Below are positions 52,314 through 61,830 of a stretch of DNA of 64,000 nt, in pieces. Under the pieces are notes generated by a model that was not told where the DNA came from, did not search any database, and saw only the letters and a list, made by a program, of their open reading frames with translations. The stretch is from positions 3,162,001 through 3,226,000 of the forward strand of contig NC_014829.1 in the NCBI RefSeq assembly GCF_000177235.2. Reading direction: 5' to 3'. Numbering within the stretch: position 1 is the first letter of the stretch; each line of letters starts with the position of its first letter. Source of the stretch: Evansella cellulosilytica DSM 2522. GTDB lineage: Bacteria > Bacillota > Bacilli > Bacillales > Salisediminibacteriaceae. Both the position numbers and the translations under genes were made by a program.

Positions 52314-52463
52314 CGGAAATACTCCTTATTAGTCAACCGTTCGTAGAAAACTCCTGAAATTTGATGTATACGCGAAGAATGCTTGATGAAGGTTCGCAGA
52401 CACTGGTCTTTGCGTGAAATAACTAAAGTCGTGTCCACGGAAATCGTTCACCAGTTAAAGATT

Positions 52464-53297
52464 TTATATTAATTTACCAAGCGGTAAAAAGCGTTTTTCA
52501 AGATCAAAAAATGCTTCTAACACCTTTTCCTCTTCTATAAAAGTATCTTTCTTCCCAAAAGTAAAGTAATGGTATTTTTGTCTGTTTACATGTTTCATCG
52601 CCTCAGCAACCGTGATGGAGGGGGAAACTTTAACCCATTCACTATAACCTCTAGGAATCACTCGCTTTCTTTCTAGTAAAAACCTTAAAAACATAAAGTG
52701 TCGCTGCTTCCATTCAAGATAGTGATGAATCCATAAAAAGACTAAAACAACAATTAAGTTTAAGTGAAACGGAAGAAAACTTAGCGAGCAAAAAGATAGT
52801 ATAGATAAAATGATGATGGAGGAAATGTAGCTCCATTGTTGTGCTCTATGAAAGGAGTTAAAGTATGATATTCCAGCAAAAACAAGCTTTCCACCATCTA
52901 ACGGTAAGATTGGTAGCAAATTAAAGAATAAAATTGTTAAATTATGAAAGAGAAAAATTTGATGGTCCGCCTCTGTCCAAATTGGTGTATGGAGTAATAA
53001 ATAACTGCCACCGATTAACCAAAGATGCTGAATAGGCCCACTAATAGTGACGAGCAATTCTTCGCGAACTGGCCTATTCCCGTATTCTTCAGTTTCTGCC
53101 ATTCCTCCGAAAGGAAGAAGCATTATTTTCTTTATCCTCCAATTAAAGCGGTATGCCATATAGCTATGACCAAGTTCGTGTACAAGAACAATCAAAAATA
53201 ACATAACGATCTCTTTGAACATTCCTGTTAAACCACCAATACCGAGAATTCCCCAAAATACTGGATGTATATGAATTTTTTTTATTAAACTAATCAA
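52464..53297 (-). CDS. spoIVFB: Site-2 intramembrane metalloprotease SpoIVFB (pro-sigma-K processing)
   Basis: The protein has 277 residues and several membrane helices. The zinc motif is H40-E41-x2-H44 (VLVHELGHSYMAYR), with the third ligand region LLPILPLDGGK, and a C-terminal CBS-like part. It cleaves pro-sigma-K in the mother cell late in sporulation, held inactive by SpoIVFA. It overlaps spoIVFA by 8 bp. The sigma-K-like promoters elsewhere in the window would depend on it. Confidence 0.95.
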   Translation of the reverse strand: MISLIKKIHIHPVFWGILGIGGLTGMFKEIVMLFLIVLVHELGHSYMAYRFNWRIKKIMLLPFGGMAETEEYGNRPVREELLVTISGPIQHLWLIGGSYLLLHTPIWTEADHQIFLFHNLTILFFNLLPILPLDGGKLVFAGISYFNSFHRAQQWSYISSIIILSILSFCSLSFLPFHLNLIVVLVFLWIHHYLEWKQRHFMFLRFLLERKRVIPRGYSEWVKVSPSITVAEAMKHVNRQKYHYFTFGKKDTFIEEEKVLEAFFDLEKRFLPLGKLI

Positions 53298-54111
53298 AAG
53301 ATATCACTTCGCTTGGGTCGATAAAGGTATCTCCATCCCTAAAAGCAAAGTAATAGACACCAGTAGCCTCCTTTTCTTCATGTGGAGTAACACCTCCAAT
53401 TAATTCCCCTCTTTCAACAGTTTCATATAGTTGAACACTAATATTCTCTAGGTTGCCATACCATGACTCCGTACCATCATTGTGTCTAATAACTACTACT
53501 TTTCCCCATTCTCCAGCTTCATCTTCACCAATGATACGTACTTGCCCACTTCTAACAGCCTCAACTGTTGCATCTGCACTCGTTTCGACGTATATTCCTC
53601 TCCCATTTTGTTGAAACGACTCCTGCACTGTACCAGTAGCGGGCATTGCATATATTTCCTCATCATTATTAAAATCGCCTGGGGCTCCAACATGCATATC
53701 ATTTGGAATCAAGGCTAGCGGGCGACCGAATGCATCCTCATACCATTCGGCTACTGCACTAAATTGGAAGTCATTTTGAAAGGAATTATTTACATACTCA
53801 CGTACACCTTCCATTGATGGTGACTGCGTTTGTGATATGATTCCAATAGTAAAGAACAAACAAATACTAGCTAACACTTGCATGATAAAGCGATCTTTTT
53901 TGAAAAAGGATTGCCCATCATATTGTGAAGCTTGTTTATTGTCACCGTATGTATAAAAATGTTCCTCTCTTTCTTCATCATGTTTCATAGTTAATGGTAA
54001 CTGTGCACGTTGATCCTTTTCCCGCACAACGAAACGGTTAGATGCCGGTTTTCTTTTTTTTCTTTTTTCTTCCATTTTTTTTCTTAACAGCTCAACGCGT
54101 TTATTCATCAT
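53290..54111 (-). CDS. spoIVFA: SpoIVFA, inhibitor of SpoIVFB, M23-like domain
   Basis: I place the start at ATG 54111 (MMNKRVELLRKKMEEKR) behind GCAGGTGATGGG; a longer form from 54171 is possible. About 273 residues. A very basic cytoplasmic N-terminus precedes one membrane helix (FIMQVLASICLFFTIGI), and an extracytoplasmic LytM/M23-like domain (RSGQVRIIGEDEAGEWGKVVVIRHNDGTESWYGNL) lacks the full set of catalytic His/Asp. It anchors and inhibits SpoIVFB until the forespore signal arrives, when it is cleaved. Confidence 0.92.
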   Translation of the reverse strand: MMNKRVELLRKKMEEKRKKRKPASNRFVVREKDQRAQLPLTMKHDEEREEHFYTYGDNKQASQYDGQSFFKKDRFIMQVLASICLFFTIGIISQTQSPSMEGVREYVNNSFQNDFQFSAVAEWYEDAFGRPLALIPNDMHVGAPGDFNNDEEIYAMPATGTVQESFQQNGRGIYVETSADATVEAVRSGQVRIIGEDEAGEWGKVVVIRHNDGTESWYGNLENISVQLYETVERGELIGGVTPHEEKEATGVYYFAFRDGDTFIDPSEVISFD

Positions 54112-54323
54112 CCCATCACCTGCTTTAGTTTCTTTGTTCATATGTATGACTTGTCCTTTAATGATATGCATTGTTTGTCCATTCAGATTTACTAATTAAA
54201 TGATTTCTAAATTGATACTTTAATTAAGATGAAGTTGTTTCTCCTAATTAAGTGAGCCGTTTTAGTAATCCTGATGAGCAACGCAATCAATCTAAAAGCT
54301 ACTAAAACTAGGTTTATAAAAAT

Positions 54324-54363
54324 AAAAAGACTTAAAACTATCAAGCTAGTTTTAAGTCTTTCT
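54324..54363. terminator. Terminator of the DoxX gene
   Basis: AAAAAGACTTAAAACTA pairs with TAGTTTTAAGTCTTT around a short loop, with T-rich ends. Sister of the repeat at 49147. Confidence 0.65.
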
Positions 54364-54437
54364 TTTAATAGTGTATACGAATGTTGCCATTACCAATGCT
54401 TTTAATTAGGTTATGGTACAACCACTTTTATGTTGTT

Positions 54438-54935
54438 TTAAGCAGTTAATTTACCAGTTAATTTATTTTTAAATAACACTTCACGAATGTAAGGAATTAC
54501 CCAACGGTCTCCTCCGAATTTACCTGCGTTGTAACCAGCAGCTAAAATAAAGATTGTGATCAATGTCATCCAAGGATTTGTTGAAATTGTTCCTGCAAAC
54601 ATAAACGCAAAATTCATCATGATACCAAAGAAAGCAGCTGCCGTCGTTAACACACCGATGATTAGTCCTAATCCTACAAGTAGCTCTCCCCAAGCGACCA
54701 TAAAGCTAAATGTGCCTGCATACGGTAAGGCAAAGTTCTCTATAAATGCGTGATACGTTGGATACGTTGCAGCTACTGTTTCGTTTGCTACTACGCCGTG
54801 TAAATAACCACTTGCATCAAATCCACCTGTCACTTTTCCCCAACCTGCTGTTAACCAAGACCATCCTAAGTAAATTCGTAATACTGTTAAAATACCCGCT
54901 GCGATTTTGTTGTTTCTTAAGAAATTCATAAACAT
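54438..54935 (-). CDS. DoxX family membrane protein
   Basis: The start is ATG 54935 (MFMNFLRNNKIAAGILTVLRIYLGWSW) behind TTGGGGGAATG, giving 165 residues. Four membrane helices and the DoxX pattern are present (RIYLGWSWLTAGWGK near the start, AWGELLVGLGLIIGVLTTAAAFFG in the middle). Members act with quinones or thiol stress systems; exact role unknown. It sits between minD and spoIVFA, which are usually adjacent in Bacillus. Confidence 0.88.
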   Translation of the reverse strand: MFMNFLRNNKIAAGILTVLRIYLGWSWLTAGWGKVTGGFDASGYLHGVVANETVAATYPTYHAFIENFALPYAGTFSFMVAWGELLVGLGLIIGVLTTAAAFFGIMMNFAFMFAGTISTNPWMTLITIFILAAGYNAGKFGGDRWVIPYIREVLFKNKLTGKLTA

Positions 54936-55170
54936 GTTACATTCCCCCAATAGTTTTATTGTTTGTCTGTTAGATTTTAGTAACTACTCTCTATTTGAAT
55001 AATAATTATAGATATTAAATGAGTTAGTAGGTTATAGTGAGTGGTTACTAACTATCTTTAATTACATTATATATCACAAAGTATGTGAAGTTTATCACAA
55101 AATGTGGCCGTTTTGTTTCAAAGTGGTGACATAATTGTGACAAACCTCACAATAAAGAGGGATATAAAAA

Positions 55171-55199
55171 AACGCCCTCAGGTAATCACCTTAGGACGC
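55171..55199 (-). terminator. Terminator downstream of minD
   Basis: On the minus strand GCGTCCTAAGGT pairs with ACCTGAGGGCGT (two mismatches) and is followed by TTTTTTT. Confidence 0.75.
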
Positions 55200-55218
55200 A
55201 CGGATTTCTCTTCCTGTA

Positions 55219-56016
55219 TTAACTTCTTATACCTAAAAACTTCTTCATCTTTTTAAACATACCTTTATCGTTTTCCAACGAGATTAAAGGAACTGTTTCC
55301 CCACAAATACGTCGAGCAATATTACGATAAGCTATTGCAGCCTTAAATTTTGGATCCATTGCAATGGGCTCCCCGTTATTAGAAGCACGTATAACATTAT
55401 CTTCATCTACGACGATACCAAGTAATTCGATTGATAAAATTGTTACTACTTCTTCAATATCTAAAGAGTCTCCGCTTTTACTCATATGTGGTCTAATTCT
55501 GTTTAATACTAGTTTCGGTGGTTCGATATCTTCTTTTTCTAATAAGCCGATAATTCGATCTGCATCTCGAACAGACGACACTTCTGGTGTAGTAACAACA
55601 ATTGCTTTATCAGCTCCTGCTACCGCATTTTGGAAGCCTTGCTCAATTCCGGCTGGGCAATCTATTAAAACATAATCATAGTCTTTCTTTAATTCCCCGA
55701 TTAACTTTTTCATTTGATGCGGCTCTACTGCAGACTTATCTTTCGTTTGGGCAGCTGGTAGAAGCGTTAAGCAGTCAAATCGCTTATCAGTTACTAATGC
55801 TTGCGGCAAACGACATCTACCTTCAACAACATCTACAAGGTCATAAATAATTCTATTTTCCAACCCCATAACGACATCTAAGTTACGTAAGCCAATATCA
55901 GTATCAACTAAACTTACCTTTTTACCCATTAATGCGAGTGCAGTTCCTAGGTTTGCAGTTGTTGTTGTTTTTCCAACCCCGCCTTTTCCTGAAGTTACAA
56001 CGATTGCTTCTCCCAC
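55219..56016 (-). CDS. minD: Septum site-determining ATPase MinD
   Basis: The protein has 265 residues. The deviant Walker A is VVTSGKGGVGKTTTTANLG (residues ~7-22). The switch region VDTDIGLRNLDVVMGLENRI and a C-terminal amphipathic membrane-targeting helix (MFKKMKKFLGIR) are present. It recruits MinC to the membrane near the poles to block polar division. Last gene of the mreBCD-minCD cluster. Confidence 0.97.
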   Translation of the reverse strand: MGEAIVVTSGKGGVGKTTTTANLGTALALMGKKVSLVDTDIGLRNLDVVMGLENRIIYDLVDVVEGRCRLPQALVTDKRFDCLTLLPAAQTKDKSAVEPHQMKKLIGELKKDYDYVLIDCPAGIEQGFQNAVAGADKAIVVTTPEVSSVRDADRIIGLLEKEDIEPPKLVLNRIRPHMSKSGDSLDIEEVVTILSIELLGIVVDEDNVIRASNNGEPIAMDPKFKAAIAYRNIARRICGETVPLISLENDKGMFKKMKKFLGIRS

Positions 56017-56148
56017 GTCATTCTCCCCTTTCTACAATACGAATCTATAAACAGCATAGACTTCTTAATTTATGTCAGCTTCCTTTTTTTTATCTAGGTA
56101 TGAAGTCACATAAATTATTTTACCATGATTGCGGTTGGTTCGTTCATT

Positions 56149-56838
56149 TTAATTGTTTAAGATAGAAGATATATTAGGACGAATTGTAGACAATCTTTGA
56201 AGACGGTCTAATACCATTTCACCAGATTCGTCTACGTAAGCACATTCCATTAACTGACCCTTATCATTTTCATCCTCTGGTGGTCTTCTTATGACATCAG
56301 CAATACGTAATTGAGATGGTGTAAGTGCGGATGCACAAATAATCGCATCTTTATTTCCAGCCATCCCTGCGTGCGCTATACCGAGCAACTTCCCAAGAAT
56401 GTAAATATTCCCTTTAGCTCGAACAGTTCCTCCAGGATTAACATCACCTATTAATAATAAGTCGCCGGGTACATCAATTACTTGTCCTGATCTGACCACT
56501 TTTACGAGACGTGTAATTTCTTCAGATGCTTTCATCGATTCTGCTTCTTCTTTCGTTACAACATCACATTCTATAGAGTCTATTACACCGTGTATGTACT
56601 CCGATAACGTTTTACTTAATACATCTATATGCTCTTTCTCTAAATATCTTTTTCCACTTACTAATTTTACTCGAACAAATGCGCCATCGTTATCGATATA
56701 TTGTGGACGTTCAGAAAGCTTATCTTGGAGCTCTTTTATTAGAGAATCAAATGTACATTGGTCATTGAGGAAAAAGGTAAGTCCATCTTTTGTGCCTTTG
56801 ATAAGTACATTCTGTTTTTTCACCTGCTTTGACGTCAT
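56149..56838 (-). CDS. minC: Septum site-determining protein MinC
   Basis: The protein has 229 residues. The N-terminal FtsZ-inhibiting domain (to ~100) is followed by the C-terminal beta helix that binds MinD (VVRSGQVIDVPGDLLLIGDVNPGGTVRAKGNIYILGKLLGIAHAG). Forms the division inhibitor with MinD. It follows mreD by 40 bp and is probably in the same transcript. Confidence 0.96.
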   Translation of the reverse strand: MTSKQVKKQNVLIKGTKDGLTFFLNDQCTFDSLIKELQDKLSERPQYIDNDGAFVRVKLVSGKRYLEKEHIDVLSKTLSEYIHGVIDSIECDVVTKEEAESMKASEEITRLVKVVRSGQVIDVPGDLLLIGDVNPGGTVRAKGNIYILGKLLGIAHAGMAGNKDAIICASALTPSQLRIADVIRRPPEDENDKGQLMECAYVDESGEMVLDRLQRLSTIRPNISSILNN

Positions 56839-56878
56839 GCTTTTTCCTCACCTCAAATCTATTCTTTACACTTTCATA

Positions 56879-57406
56879 CTATAATTTATCGTTTTCTTCA
56901 CTTCTACGTTTTATAAAATAAAACAGTTTTCTTAATGGATACGCTAGTATGATAATAACCAAGGCGTTCATTAAAAAACTTGGAATAAATCTTCCCGTTA
57001 AAAATTCCTCATGGCTGATGGACGCTAACCCTATTATTAGCATCATACCATAGATAAAGTAATCTAATAATGTAATAGCTGCTAAGCTCGTCAATATTGC
57101 CACTGTTAAGTTTCTTTGAAAAAATGGGATGGATATTGAAAATAAATAAGCGATTAACCCCATCGAAAATGTATAAATACCTAGTACAGAAGAGTAGATG
57201 ACATCATAGAGTACACCAAAAATAACAGCATACAATGTTCCAGCACCTCTGCCTCTATATATACCAGTAAAAATAATAACTAGAAAAACCCATCTCGGAA
57301 TAAAGAGATAAGATACGCCATATTGATCCGGAGCAAATATTTGAAAAACCGTACCTTCAATTAAAAAGAGAACGAAGAGGATGATGAATAACAAGTATCG
57401 GATCAT
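56879..57406 (-). CDS. mreD: Rod shape-determining protein MreD
   Basis: The protein has 175 residues and about five membrane helices (for example LLFIILFVLFLIEGTVF; PRWVFLVIIFTGIYRGRG). It overlaps mreC by 4 bp. It is part of the elongasome with MreB and MreC, guiding lateral wall synthesis. Confidence 0.93.
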   Translation of the reverse strand: MIRYLLFIILFVLFLIEGTVFQIFAPDQYGVSYLFIPRWVFLVIIFTGIYRGRGAGTLYAVIFGVLYDVIYSSVLGIYTFSMGLIAYLFSISIPFFQRNLTVAILTSLAAITLLDYFIYGMMLIIGLASISHEEFLTGRFIPSFLMNALVIIILAYPLRKLFYFIKRRSEENDKL

Positions 57407-58347
57407 GACTCTTCTCCTTCATTATCCTCTTCCTCATCATCCTCGTCTTCCTCATCTTCTTCAGGTAGCACGCCATCATAATCCGGATCAATCGTAATAT
57501 CTAAAGATGGGGCTCCACGTTCAATTATCATAACATAATCTAATCGTTGGAATGATGCACTTGGTTTTACAAAAGCGGTTTGCGTTAACGCAAATTCGTC
57601 TGTCTCAAACGAGACGATCTCTCCGATAGGTAGCCCTTCTGGGAATACGCCACCTAAACCAGAAGTCACAACAAATTGACCTTCCTCTAGCTCTGCACCA
57701 ATATCAATCATTGTAAATTGTAAATATCCAGTCTCTACATCTATACCTTCAATAAACCCATTTATTGATTGCTCCTCGCTGTCAACCGTTACTGAAATAC
57801 GGTTAGACCTATCAGGATCACTTAATAGCTGAATAGTAGCTGTAAATTGGGAAACTTGATTCACTTTACCGATTAGACCTTGAGAAGTCATTACAGCCAT
57901 ATCTTTTTCAATACCGTGTTGTGTCCCTTTGTTAATCCCGATAAAATCATTCCAGCGATCTGGTGTTCGATGAATAACCATCGCATTTCTAACAGAATAA
58001 CTGTACAAATCACCTTCTTGTAAATCTAAAGATGACTTCAGTTCTTCGTTTTGCCTTCTTAAATCATTGAGTTCCACTTGAAGTGATGCATATTCATCTA
58101 GGTGAGACTTTAATATTTGATTTTCCTCATATATATTACGCATATCATTCACGTTCTCAAAGAAACCCGCTACAAAATGAGCGGGCTTTGAAAAGGCAGA
58201 TTGAACCCAACCAACGCTGTCAGAAATGAACTGCTCTGGCCATGATGATGAGCGACGTTCACTCATAGAGTATCCTATAAGTGCAACTAGAATGATAATA
58301 CATACAAGTAAGACGATAAGTCGCTTATTTGAAAAAAATGACTGCAT
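57403..58347 (-). CDS. mreC: Rod shape-determining protein MreC
   Basis: The protein has 314 residues. One N-terminal membrane helix (LIVLLVCIIILVALIGY) is followed by a coiled coil (~65-110) and the two beta-barrel MreC core (VIHRTPDRWNDFIGINKGTQHGI ... VTSGLGGVFPEGLPIGEI). The C-terminus is a strikingly acidic Asp/Glu tail of about 25 residues, which is longer than I expect. It bridges MreB filaments to wall synthases outside the membrane. Confidence 0.95.
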   Translation of the reverse strand: MQSFFSNKRLIVLLVCIIILVALIGYSMSERRSSSWPEQFISDSVGWVQSAFSKPAHFVAGFFENVNDMRNIYEENQILKSHLDEYASLQVELNDLRRQNEELKSSLDLQEGDLYSYSVRNAMVIHRTPDRWNDFIGINKGTQHGIEKDMAVMTSQGLIGKVNQVSQFTATIQLLSDPDRSNRISVTVDSEEQSINGFIEGIDVETGYLQFTMIDIGAELEEGQFVVTSGLGGVFPEGLPIGEIVSFETDEFALTQTAFVKPSASFQRLDYVMIIERGAPSLDITIDPDYDGVLPEEDEEDEDDEEEDNEGEES

Positions 58348-58362
58348 AATGGCGACACCTTC

Positions 58363-59403
58363 TTATCCTTTTCTGTTTGATCTTACAGTAATACCTGCCT
58401 TTGATCTAAATAAATGTAAATTCTCTAAAGCTCGTCCTGTACCGATAGCAACACAATCTAATGGGCTTTCGGAAACGAGAACTGGCATATTCGTTTCATC
58501 CGATAATACTTTATCAAGATTACGTAGAAGTGCCCCACCACCAGTAAGTACGATACCACGATCCATAATATCTGCTGCTAATTCTGGAGGAGATTGCTCT
58601 AACGTATCCTTCACCGATTGAACAATTTGTGCCACAGTATCTTCTAGTGCACTGGCAATTTCATCTGCAGAAATCGTAATTGTTTTAGGTAAACCACTTA
58701 CGAGGTCGCGTCCACGAATATCCATTTCATCTGGAGTGTCCGGTTTGCCTGCTGAGCCAATTTCAAATTTGATCATTTCAGCAGTTCGTTCACCGATCAT
58801 TAAATTATATTTTTTCTTCACATACTGTGCAATGGCTTCATCCATTTCGTCACCAGCAACTCGTACTGATTCACTCGTTACAATTCCTCCAAGTGAAATG
58901 ATTGCCACTTCTGTCGTACCTCCACCGATATCTACAATCATACTTCCTGTAGGTTCCCAAACAGGTAAATCGGCTCCAATTGCAGCTGCAAACGGCTCTT
59001 CTATTGTATAAGCCTCTTTTGCTCCTGCTTGTTTTGTAGCATCTTCAACCGCTCTTTTTTCTACTGCTGTAATCCCTGATGGCACACATACCATTACATT
59101 TGGCTTTCTTGTAAAAATAGAACGATTTCTTAGAGCTTGACGAATAAAGTACTTCATCATCGTAGCAGTTGTATCAAAATCTGCGATAACGCCATCTTTC
59201 ATCGGGCGAATAGCAACAATATTACCTGGCGTACGACCTATCATATTTTTTGCATCATTACCTACAGCTTCAATAGAACCAGAATCTGAACGAATCGCTA
59301 CAACAGACGGTTCACGTAAGATAACACCTTTTCCCTTTACATATACAAGCGTATTTGCTGTACCTAAGTCAATACCCAAATCTTTTGAAAAACCACCAAA
59401 CAT
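58363..59403 (-). CDS. mreB: Rod shape-determining actin homologue MreB
   Basis: The protein has 346 residues. The actin-fold motifs are clear: [16 protein letters not shown] (phosphate 1), [19 protein letters not shown] (phosphate 2) and [15 protein letters not shown] (adenosine). It polymerises on the inner membrane and directs lateral wall insertion. First gene of the mre-min cluster. Start ATG 59403 after GAAGGGAGATTACATAG. In Bacillus radC normally lies directly upstream; here only its 3' remnant does. Confidence 0.97.
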   Translation of the reverse strand: MFGGFSKDLGIDLGTANTLVYVKGKGVILREPSVVAIRSDSGSIEAVGNDAKNMIGRTPGNIVAIRPMKDGVIADFDTTATMMKYFIRQALRNRSIFTRKPNVMVCVPSGITAVEKRAVEDATKQAGAKEAYTIEEPFAAAIGADLPVWEPTGSMIVDIGGGTTEVAIISLGGIVTSESVRVAGDEMDEAIAQYVKKKYNLMIGERTAEMIKFEIGSAGKPDTPDEMDIRGRDLVSGLPKTITISADEIASALEDTVAQIVQSVKDTLEQSPPELAADIMDRGIVLTGGGALLRNLDKVLSDETNMPVLVSESPLDCVAIGTGRALENLHLFRSKAGITVRSNRKG

Positions 59404-59794
59404 CTATGTAATCTCCCTTCATTATAAACAAAACTCATATCGTAATTATACTTAATATTTTTAGGAATGAGTAGCATTTTCATACAAACGACAGGAAAAA
59501 ATCCTACACACTTTCCTATCATATAATAACATTGTAAAAAGCTAAACAAAAACTCTATCTTTATTTGTAAATATATTGCTTTAAAATCCTCACTTCATCC
59601 TACCACAATGATGTAAACATGTACATTACAGGATTATTGAGAATGTGAAACTTTTACAATACTAATAATGATATTTTTGTAACACCGATAACAATTTTTG
59701 GATAACAAACTCGTCTATTGTGAACGTTCATATATGGATATATAAAATAACGAGTAAATGGGATTGTACCATTCACTCGTCACTCCTCTTATTT
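59404..59794. other. Upstream region of mreB
   Basis: About 390 bp of AT-rich sequence between the radC remnant and mreB, presumably with the mreB promoter. An inverted pair CGAGTAAATGG/CCATTCACTCG near 59750-59780 looks like the radC terminator. No coding sequence is supported. Confidence 0.4.
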
Positions 59795-59847
59795 TTATAG
59801 ATATCCTTTTTCTTTTAAAGAACAAAAGCGCTGATCACCGATGATGA
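59795..59847 (-). pseudogene. radC: radC, 3' exon (C-terminal 17 codons)
   Basis: The end of RadC, IIGDQRFCSLKEKGYL and a TAA stop, is encoded here directly after the 3' end of a group II intron. Joined to the segment at 62547 the reading frame becomes LDHIIIGDQRF, the normal RadC sequence. RadC is a JAMM-domain protein whose role in repair is unclear. The N-terminal part of the gene is not in the window. Confidence 0.85.
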
Positions 59848-59958
59848 ATAGTGATAGGTAAGAGACAACCTCGACATTACTCGTTAGGAACTCTTTTCCC
59901 CCACTTCACACCGTACGTGAGACTTTCACCTCATACGGCGTTCTATCAATTCAATTAT

Positions 59959-61077
59959 CTAAGTTAGGCTCAACTTTTCTCTAAAACCTAGAACCTTTTC
60001 CCATGTTTTCTTTCCGACGGTTGAATAATCTTTCGAGCTATGAATTATTTGATGACAATGCTCATGCATGGAAGCAAGATTAGAAACACGATTCACTTCA
60101 TCTAGAGGTAATTTAGGATTAATATGATGTATATGGATATCCTCCCCTTGTAATACCTCTTTACATACTCTGCATTTTCCCTTATCACGATTAAAAGCAT
60201 ATGCTCGATTCATAAAGTATTCAAAGTTGTATATTTTTTCTTTATGTCCAATTTTGATTATCTTAGACCAATTCATACTGAGAAGTTCATCTGCTCTTAC
60301 TTTTAAAGGCTTTTTACCGGTTCTATTCATATGAACCTGTCGACCTAGTTCAGTGTATGGCGTTTCTTTAGGACTTTTGTTTTTGGCTTTTTGCCATGTG
60401 CAAAAATCCAATCTTGTTACACCTATTTTCAAGTCGTTATATTCTATAACCGGTATTTTTGTATTGTACTTTTCATGTACTGACCGCAAGTTGTCCACTT
60501 GTTTAGCAGACATCTTATAACCACCATGTTTCCGCAGTTTTAAGTAAGCCGCATAATGAAGTTTGTCTGCATACTTGCGTAGGTACACATTAACTTTCGT
60601 GGTACATTCATAGTATTGAATTTGCCCTCTAATTTTAGAGTTAATGAGATTTATCCAGTGTATTAGGTCTTCTTTTTTAGTTGCACGTTTTATTTTCTTT
60701 ATTGTTTTATGAATCTCATTTACTTTTCCTTTTAATCGTTGTTGATTGGGTTTGCTGACGAGTATATGTCCATTTTTCGCTTTGCCTTTAATTGCCTTGA
60801 TTTCAAAGCCCAAAAATTTTATTGGTCGTCTTCGTATATCTGTTATGAGCGTTTTTTCTTCTGACAAAGTCAATTTTAATCGCTCTTTAAGATACTTTGT
60901 TATCCTGTACTTCCATTTCTCCGCATTCCGCTTGGAACTCGTTATGAGTACCCAATCATCTGTATATCGCACTAAATATGCTTCTTTTAAGTGTGTTGTT
61001 TTCCGTAACCTATCGTATTGTTTGTACTTTTGGGCGTACGGATAACGTGTTTTCTTATTTTCCCATTCTCTGGTCAC
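59959..61077 (-). CDS. ltrA: Intron-encoded protein, C-terminal part (RT active site, maturase, HNH)
   Basis: The segment has 372 codons and opens with GTG straight after the TGA that ends the N-terminal part, in the same frame. It carries the catalytic RT motif YTDDW (LVRYTDDWVLITSS), the maturase/X domain, and a C-terminal HNH endonuclease (CRVCKEVLQGEDIHIHHINP ... LASMHEHCHQIIH). Family members read through this point without a stop, typically with a Trp. The protein is therefore split; TGA-GTG adjacency could permit re-initiation. Confidence 0.85.
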   Translation of the reverse strand: MTREWENKKTRYPYAQKYKQYDRLRKTTHLKEAYLVRYTDDWVLITSSKRNAEKWKYRITKYLKERLKLTLSEEKTLITDIRRRPIKFLGFEIKAIKGKAKNGHILVSKPNQQRLKGKVNEIHKTIKKIKRATKKEDLIHWINLINSKIRGQIQYYECTTKVNVYLRKYADKLHYAAYLKLRKHGGYKMSAKQVDNLRSVHEKYNTKIPVIEYNDLKIGVTRLDFCTWQKAKNKSPKETPYTELGRQVHMNRTGKKPLKVRADELLSMNWSKIIKIGHKEKIYNFEYFMNRAYAFNRDKGKCRVCKEVLQGEDIHIHHINPKLPLDEVNRVSNLASMHEHCHQIIHSSKDYSTVGKKTWEKVLGFREKLSLT

Positions 61078-61830
61078 TCATTGGTCAAAAGCGTGTAAAT
61101 AAGCATTTGCTAACAGTGGAGAAATGATTCCACCTTGCGGGGTTCCAATTGGGTTCTCCTTTAGCTCGTCCATAATTCCAGCTTTAAGCATAGCTTTAAT
61201 AATCATTAGCACTCGTCTATCTCTAATCCCCATATGCCATAGCTTTTTAATGAGAATCGTATGATTGACGCAATCGAAGAATTTGCTTATATCTCCTTCA
61301 ATTATCCAATAATGTCCTGATATGTGTACAATGTCAGTCGTACGAACAAGTGCCATACTTGAATCCCTCATCGGTCTGAAACCGTATGAATGTTTAAAGA
61401 ACTGTGCTTCGATAATTGGTTCAATAATTAAACGTACACATTCTTGAATCACTCTGTCGATAATGCTTGGAATCCCGAGTGGGCGTAATTCTTCAGAATT
61501 GGTTTTTGGAATGTACTTTCTTTTAATTGGTTTCGGACGATACTTTCGAAGGCCTTCTTTTACAAGTTGTATAACCTCGGGATAATCTTTTTGCAGAATA
61601 TCTGGCTTCATCAATTTATGGTCACTTCCAGCAGTACGACTTCCCTTATTCGCTTTAATACGATGGATAGCCGTTAGTATTGTAGCTTCACTTACCATTA
61701 GTTCCACTAAATCTTTGTGTCCAGGTGATTGTCCCTTTTGTCTAATACCTTCGATGGTTTTTTGATATAATTCGTCCTGTTTATCTTTTAATTCCTGTTC
61801 TGATTTTAGATAGTTAGATTCTTGTTCCAT
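61078..61830 (-). CDS. ltrA: Intron-encoded protein, N-terminal part (RT fingers), ends at internal TGA
   Basis: The segment has 250 codons. RT domains 0-4 are present: TAIHRIKANKGSRTAGSD, KPIKRKYIPKTNSEELRPLGIPSIIDRVIQ, YGFRPMRDSSMAL, IEGDISKFFDCVNH and GTPQGGIISPLLANAYLHAFDQ. It stops with TGA (61078-61080), just before the part that holds the YxDD site. A TGG to TGA change would explain it, since a tryptophan usually follows FDQ in relatives I remember. GTAAGGAGGAACGCA precedes the ATG. Confidence 0.87.
   Translation of the reverse strand: MEQESNYLKSEQELKDKQDELYQKTIEGIRQKGQSPGHKDLVELMVSEATILTAIHRIKANKGSRTAGSDHKLMKPDILQKDYPEVIQLVKEGLRKYRPKPIKRKYIPKTNSEELRPLGIPSIIDRVIQECVRLIIEPIIEAQFFKHSYGFRPMRDSSMALVRTTDIVHISGHYWIIEGDISKFFDCVNHTILIKKLWHMGIRDRRVLMIIKAMLKAGIMDELKENPIGTPQGGIISPLLANAYLHAFDQ

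Noticed and set aside
10900-52400. CRISPR array
   Set aside because: The repeats are single hairpin units scattered between genes, not regularly spaced direct repeats with spacers, and no cas gene is present.
59364-59549. 61-residue frame overlapping the mreB start
   Set aside because: It overlaps mreB in another frame, has no ribosome binding site and lies in the mreB promoter region.
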